Origin: Petrosia ficiformis
Taxonomy: Eukaryota; Porifera; Demospongiae; Haplosclerida; Petrosiidae
Length of the DNA stretch: 64,000 bases
Reading direction: 5' to 3'
Assembly: GCA_947044365.1 (NCBI GenBank)
Contig: OX345651.1
Location: forward strand, 497,926-561,925
Under the pieces are notes generated by a model. That model was not told the DNA's origin. It was given only the letters and a program-made list of their open reading frames with translations, and made no database searches. Below, piece after piece: positions 63,001-64,000 of this stretch (position 1 is its first letter; every line of letters starts with the position of its first letter). Position numbers and translations under genes: made by a program.

Positions 63001-64000
63001 TAACAGCAAAGATGATTTCATCATCAGACTTACGAATGAGGACACGACGGTATTTTTGATGAATCTTTCTCAACTCTTTATTGATCTTTTTAAGCCTTGC
63101 TTTACTGTTGATTCCCAGCTTATCTTTGTGTGTGCCAACTACCATTACCTTAGGGACAAACTTTCCAGACATTGCCTGTGCTTCTGCGATTTGACAAGCC
63201 CTTTCTATAAACTCTCGATTAGTAAGTGTCAATTGATCTGGAAGTGTATATACATCTTCTCCTTTATTGTAGAAACGTACTTTTGGCTTATCGTCAAGCC
63301 CTTCGTCGAGTCGTGTCACTACTATATGAAGAGATTCGTTACGATACAGAAGAGGAAGTACGTCTAGAAACTGTGGCTGACCTCCGGAATCAGTCAAGTA
63401 CATCCAATCGACATCAAATATCTCAGATGATGGTTCCACTTGTTGAACCAGCTGCTCTCTGATAGATTCCAATGTTTCTGAATTACTAGTATTCAGAGGA
63501 GAATCACTCACAGATTCAATAGGATCTTGTGATTCCTGTAATGAAATATACATGTACATACAAACACATATATGTATACAGACACACCCACAAACATTAA
63601 TAAATTATATAACACTCACAGGTATATGATGATGAGTAGAGTCATGCTGCTGGGGTTTGTGGCTGTTGAGACGAAGACTCTTGGCTTTCTTTGCTAACAT
63701 CTTTATCATGTCGGTATTATCCACTTCTGCTAATATTTTTCTTCCTTTAGATGTCAAACGATCGGTACTTACTGCACGGGCAGCTGTTTCAACAATATGT
63801 GTAGCATTCTGTTTCTCCTTTGGAAGGGGTTGTTGTCCTAGAATTACTCTTTTTAAACTAGATTTACCAACCCCTGGAGGCCCATGTAGTATAGTATTAC
63901 ATGGTTTCATTTTCCCACCTCCTTCTTTCATTGCCACTGTAAATCAAAACATGTGATATCATATAATACATTATATCACATGTGTATAAATTATATGTAC
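60062..64000 (-). repeat. Segmental duplication, copy C (extends past the window)
   Basis: Starts with AGTTCCACCCACTACTAGTA as in copy B (47843), and carries the 3' flank, Roco exons and intron 1 start in the same orientation as B. It retains sequence absent from B (60399-61435) and adds about 300 bp after exon 3. Confidence 0.8.
60952..63936 (-). CDS. Roc-COR-Death protein, copy C, 5'-partial (ankyrin exon beyond window), 7 visible exons
   Basis: Exons, minus strand: 63936-63620 (P-loop GPPGVGKSS), 63535-61888 (DSGGQ, GTHKDK, COR), 61833-61766, 61710-61638, 61413-61366, 61275-61018 (Death domain), 60959-60952 (only V then TAG; tentative). Phases close. The first exon continues the codon split seen in A and B, so an ankyrin exon should lie to the right of 64000. 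Differences: an extra run of about 22 residues (LYERFVNWFKSTQVS) before the NDHYC motif, and two additional small exons between COR and Death domain (ending SIQDISTK and TVSTSE) that A and B lack. The Death domain keeps WCILGLKLGLPDHQLDTIRR. It lacks copy A's basic 26-residue tail. Confidence 0.87.

Overview
The window reads as animal nuclear DNA: intron-rich, AT-rich, with short GT..AG introns packed with micro- and minisatellites. The best guess is a demosponge resembling Amphimedon queenslandica. This rests on gene content (a BAK-type Bcl-2 gene, an M-Ras-like GTPase, bilaterian-like RRP1 and NADSYN1, and a local expansion of ankyrin-Roc-COR-Death proteins) and is inference. Most long ORFs here are readings through tetranucleotide repeats and are not genes. 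I rebuilt gene models by hand from splice signals and reading-frame continuity. All phases close, and in NADSYN1 the catalytic residues fall at the same positions as in the human enzyme (E45, K114, C175).

Layout. 1-133: last exon of a PPP1R12/MYPT-like gene (+). 533-2310: a 182-bp satellite. 2601-4322 (-): complete 10-exon RRP1/Nop52. It shares a short divergent promoter with 4611-14181 (+), an 18-exon EF-hand, coiled-coil, C-terminally membrane-anchored protein (KASH5/JAW1/IRAG-like guess). 14182-16670: microsatellites and a MITE. 16671-21480 (+): ankyrin-Roc-COR-Death gene, copy A. 24109-27072 (-): four-exon BAK-like Bcl-2 family gene, divergent from 27488-36354 (+), the 17-exon glutamine-dependent NAD+ synthetase. 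37360-45685 (+): six-exon M-Ras-like GTPase. 48574-53818 (-): ankyrin-Roc-COR copy B. 55586-58761: microsatellites and a doubtful small exon pair. 60952-63936 (-): copy C, whose ankyrin exon lies beyond the window.

The most interesting part is the set of three Roco paralogs. A and B sit in inverted orientation about 25 kb apart as a segmental duplication of about 7.5 kb, flanks included; C is a third copy. A and C end in a Death domain. In B a block of about 0.9 kb (48217-49116) has replaced the linker, Death-domain and tail exons with a different alpha-helical domain that looks CARD-like, while the sequence on both sides stays homologous. This is a visible effector-domain swap on a conserved ankyrin-GTPase chassis, as expected for a fast-evolving death or immune sensor family. 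A BAK-like gene lies between the paralogs.

Several introns carry odd arrays: a 43-bp pyrimidine array with no AG for about 860 nt before a splice acceptor, a 41-bp array of 18-bp palindromes, a triplicated 5' splice site, and a MITE whose internal 68 bp has expanded about 16-fold. MITEs with clear terminal inverted repeats and a duplicated tRNA-headed SINE are also present.
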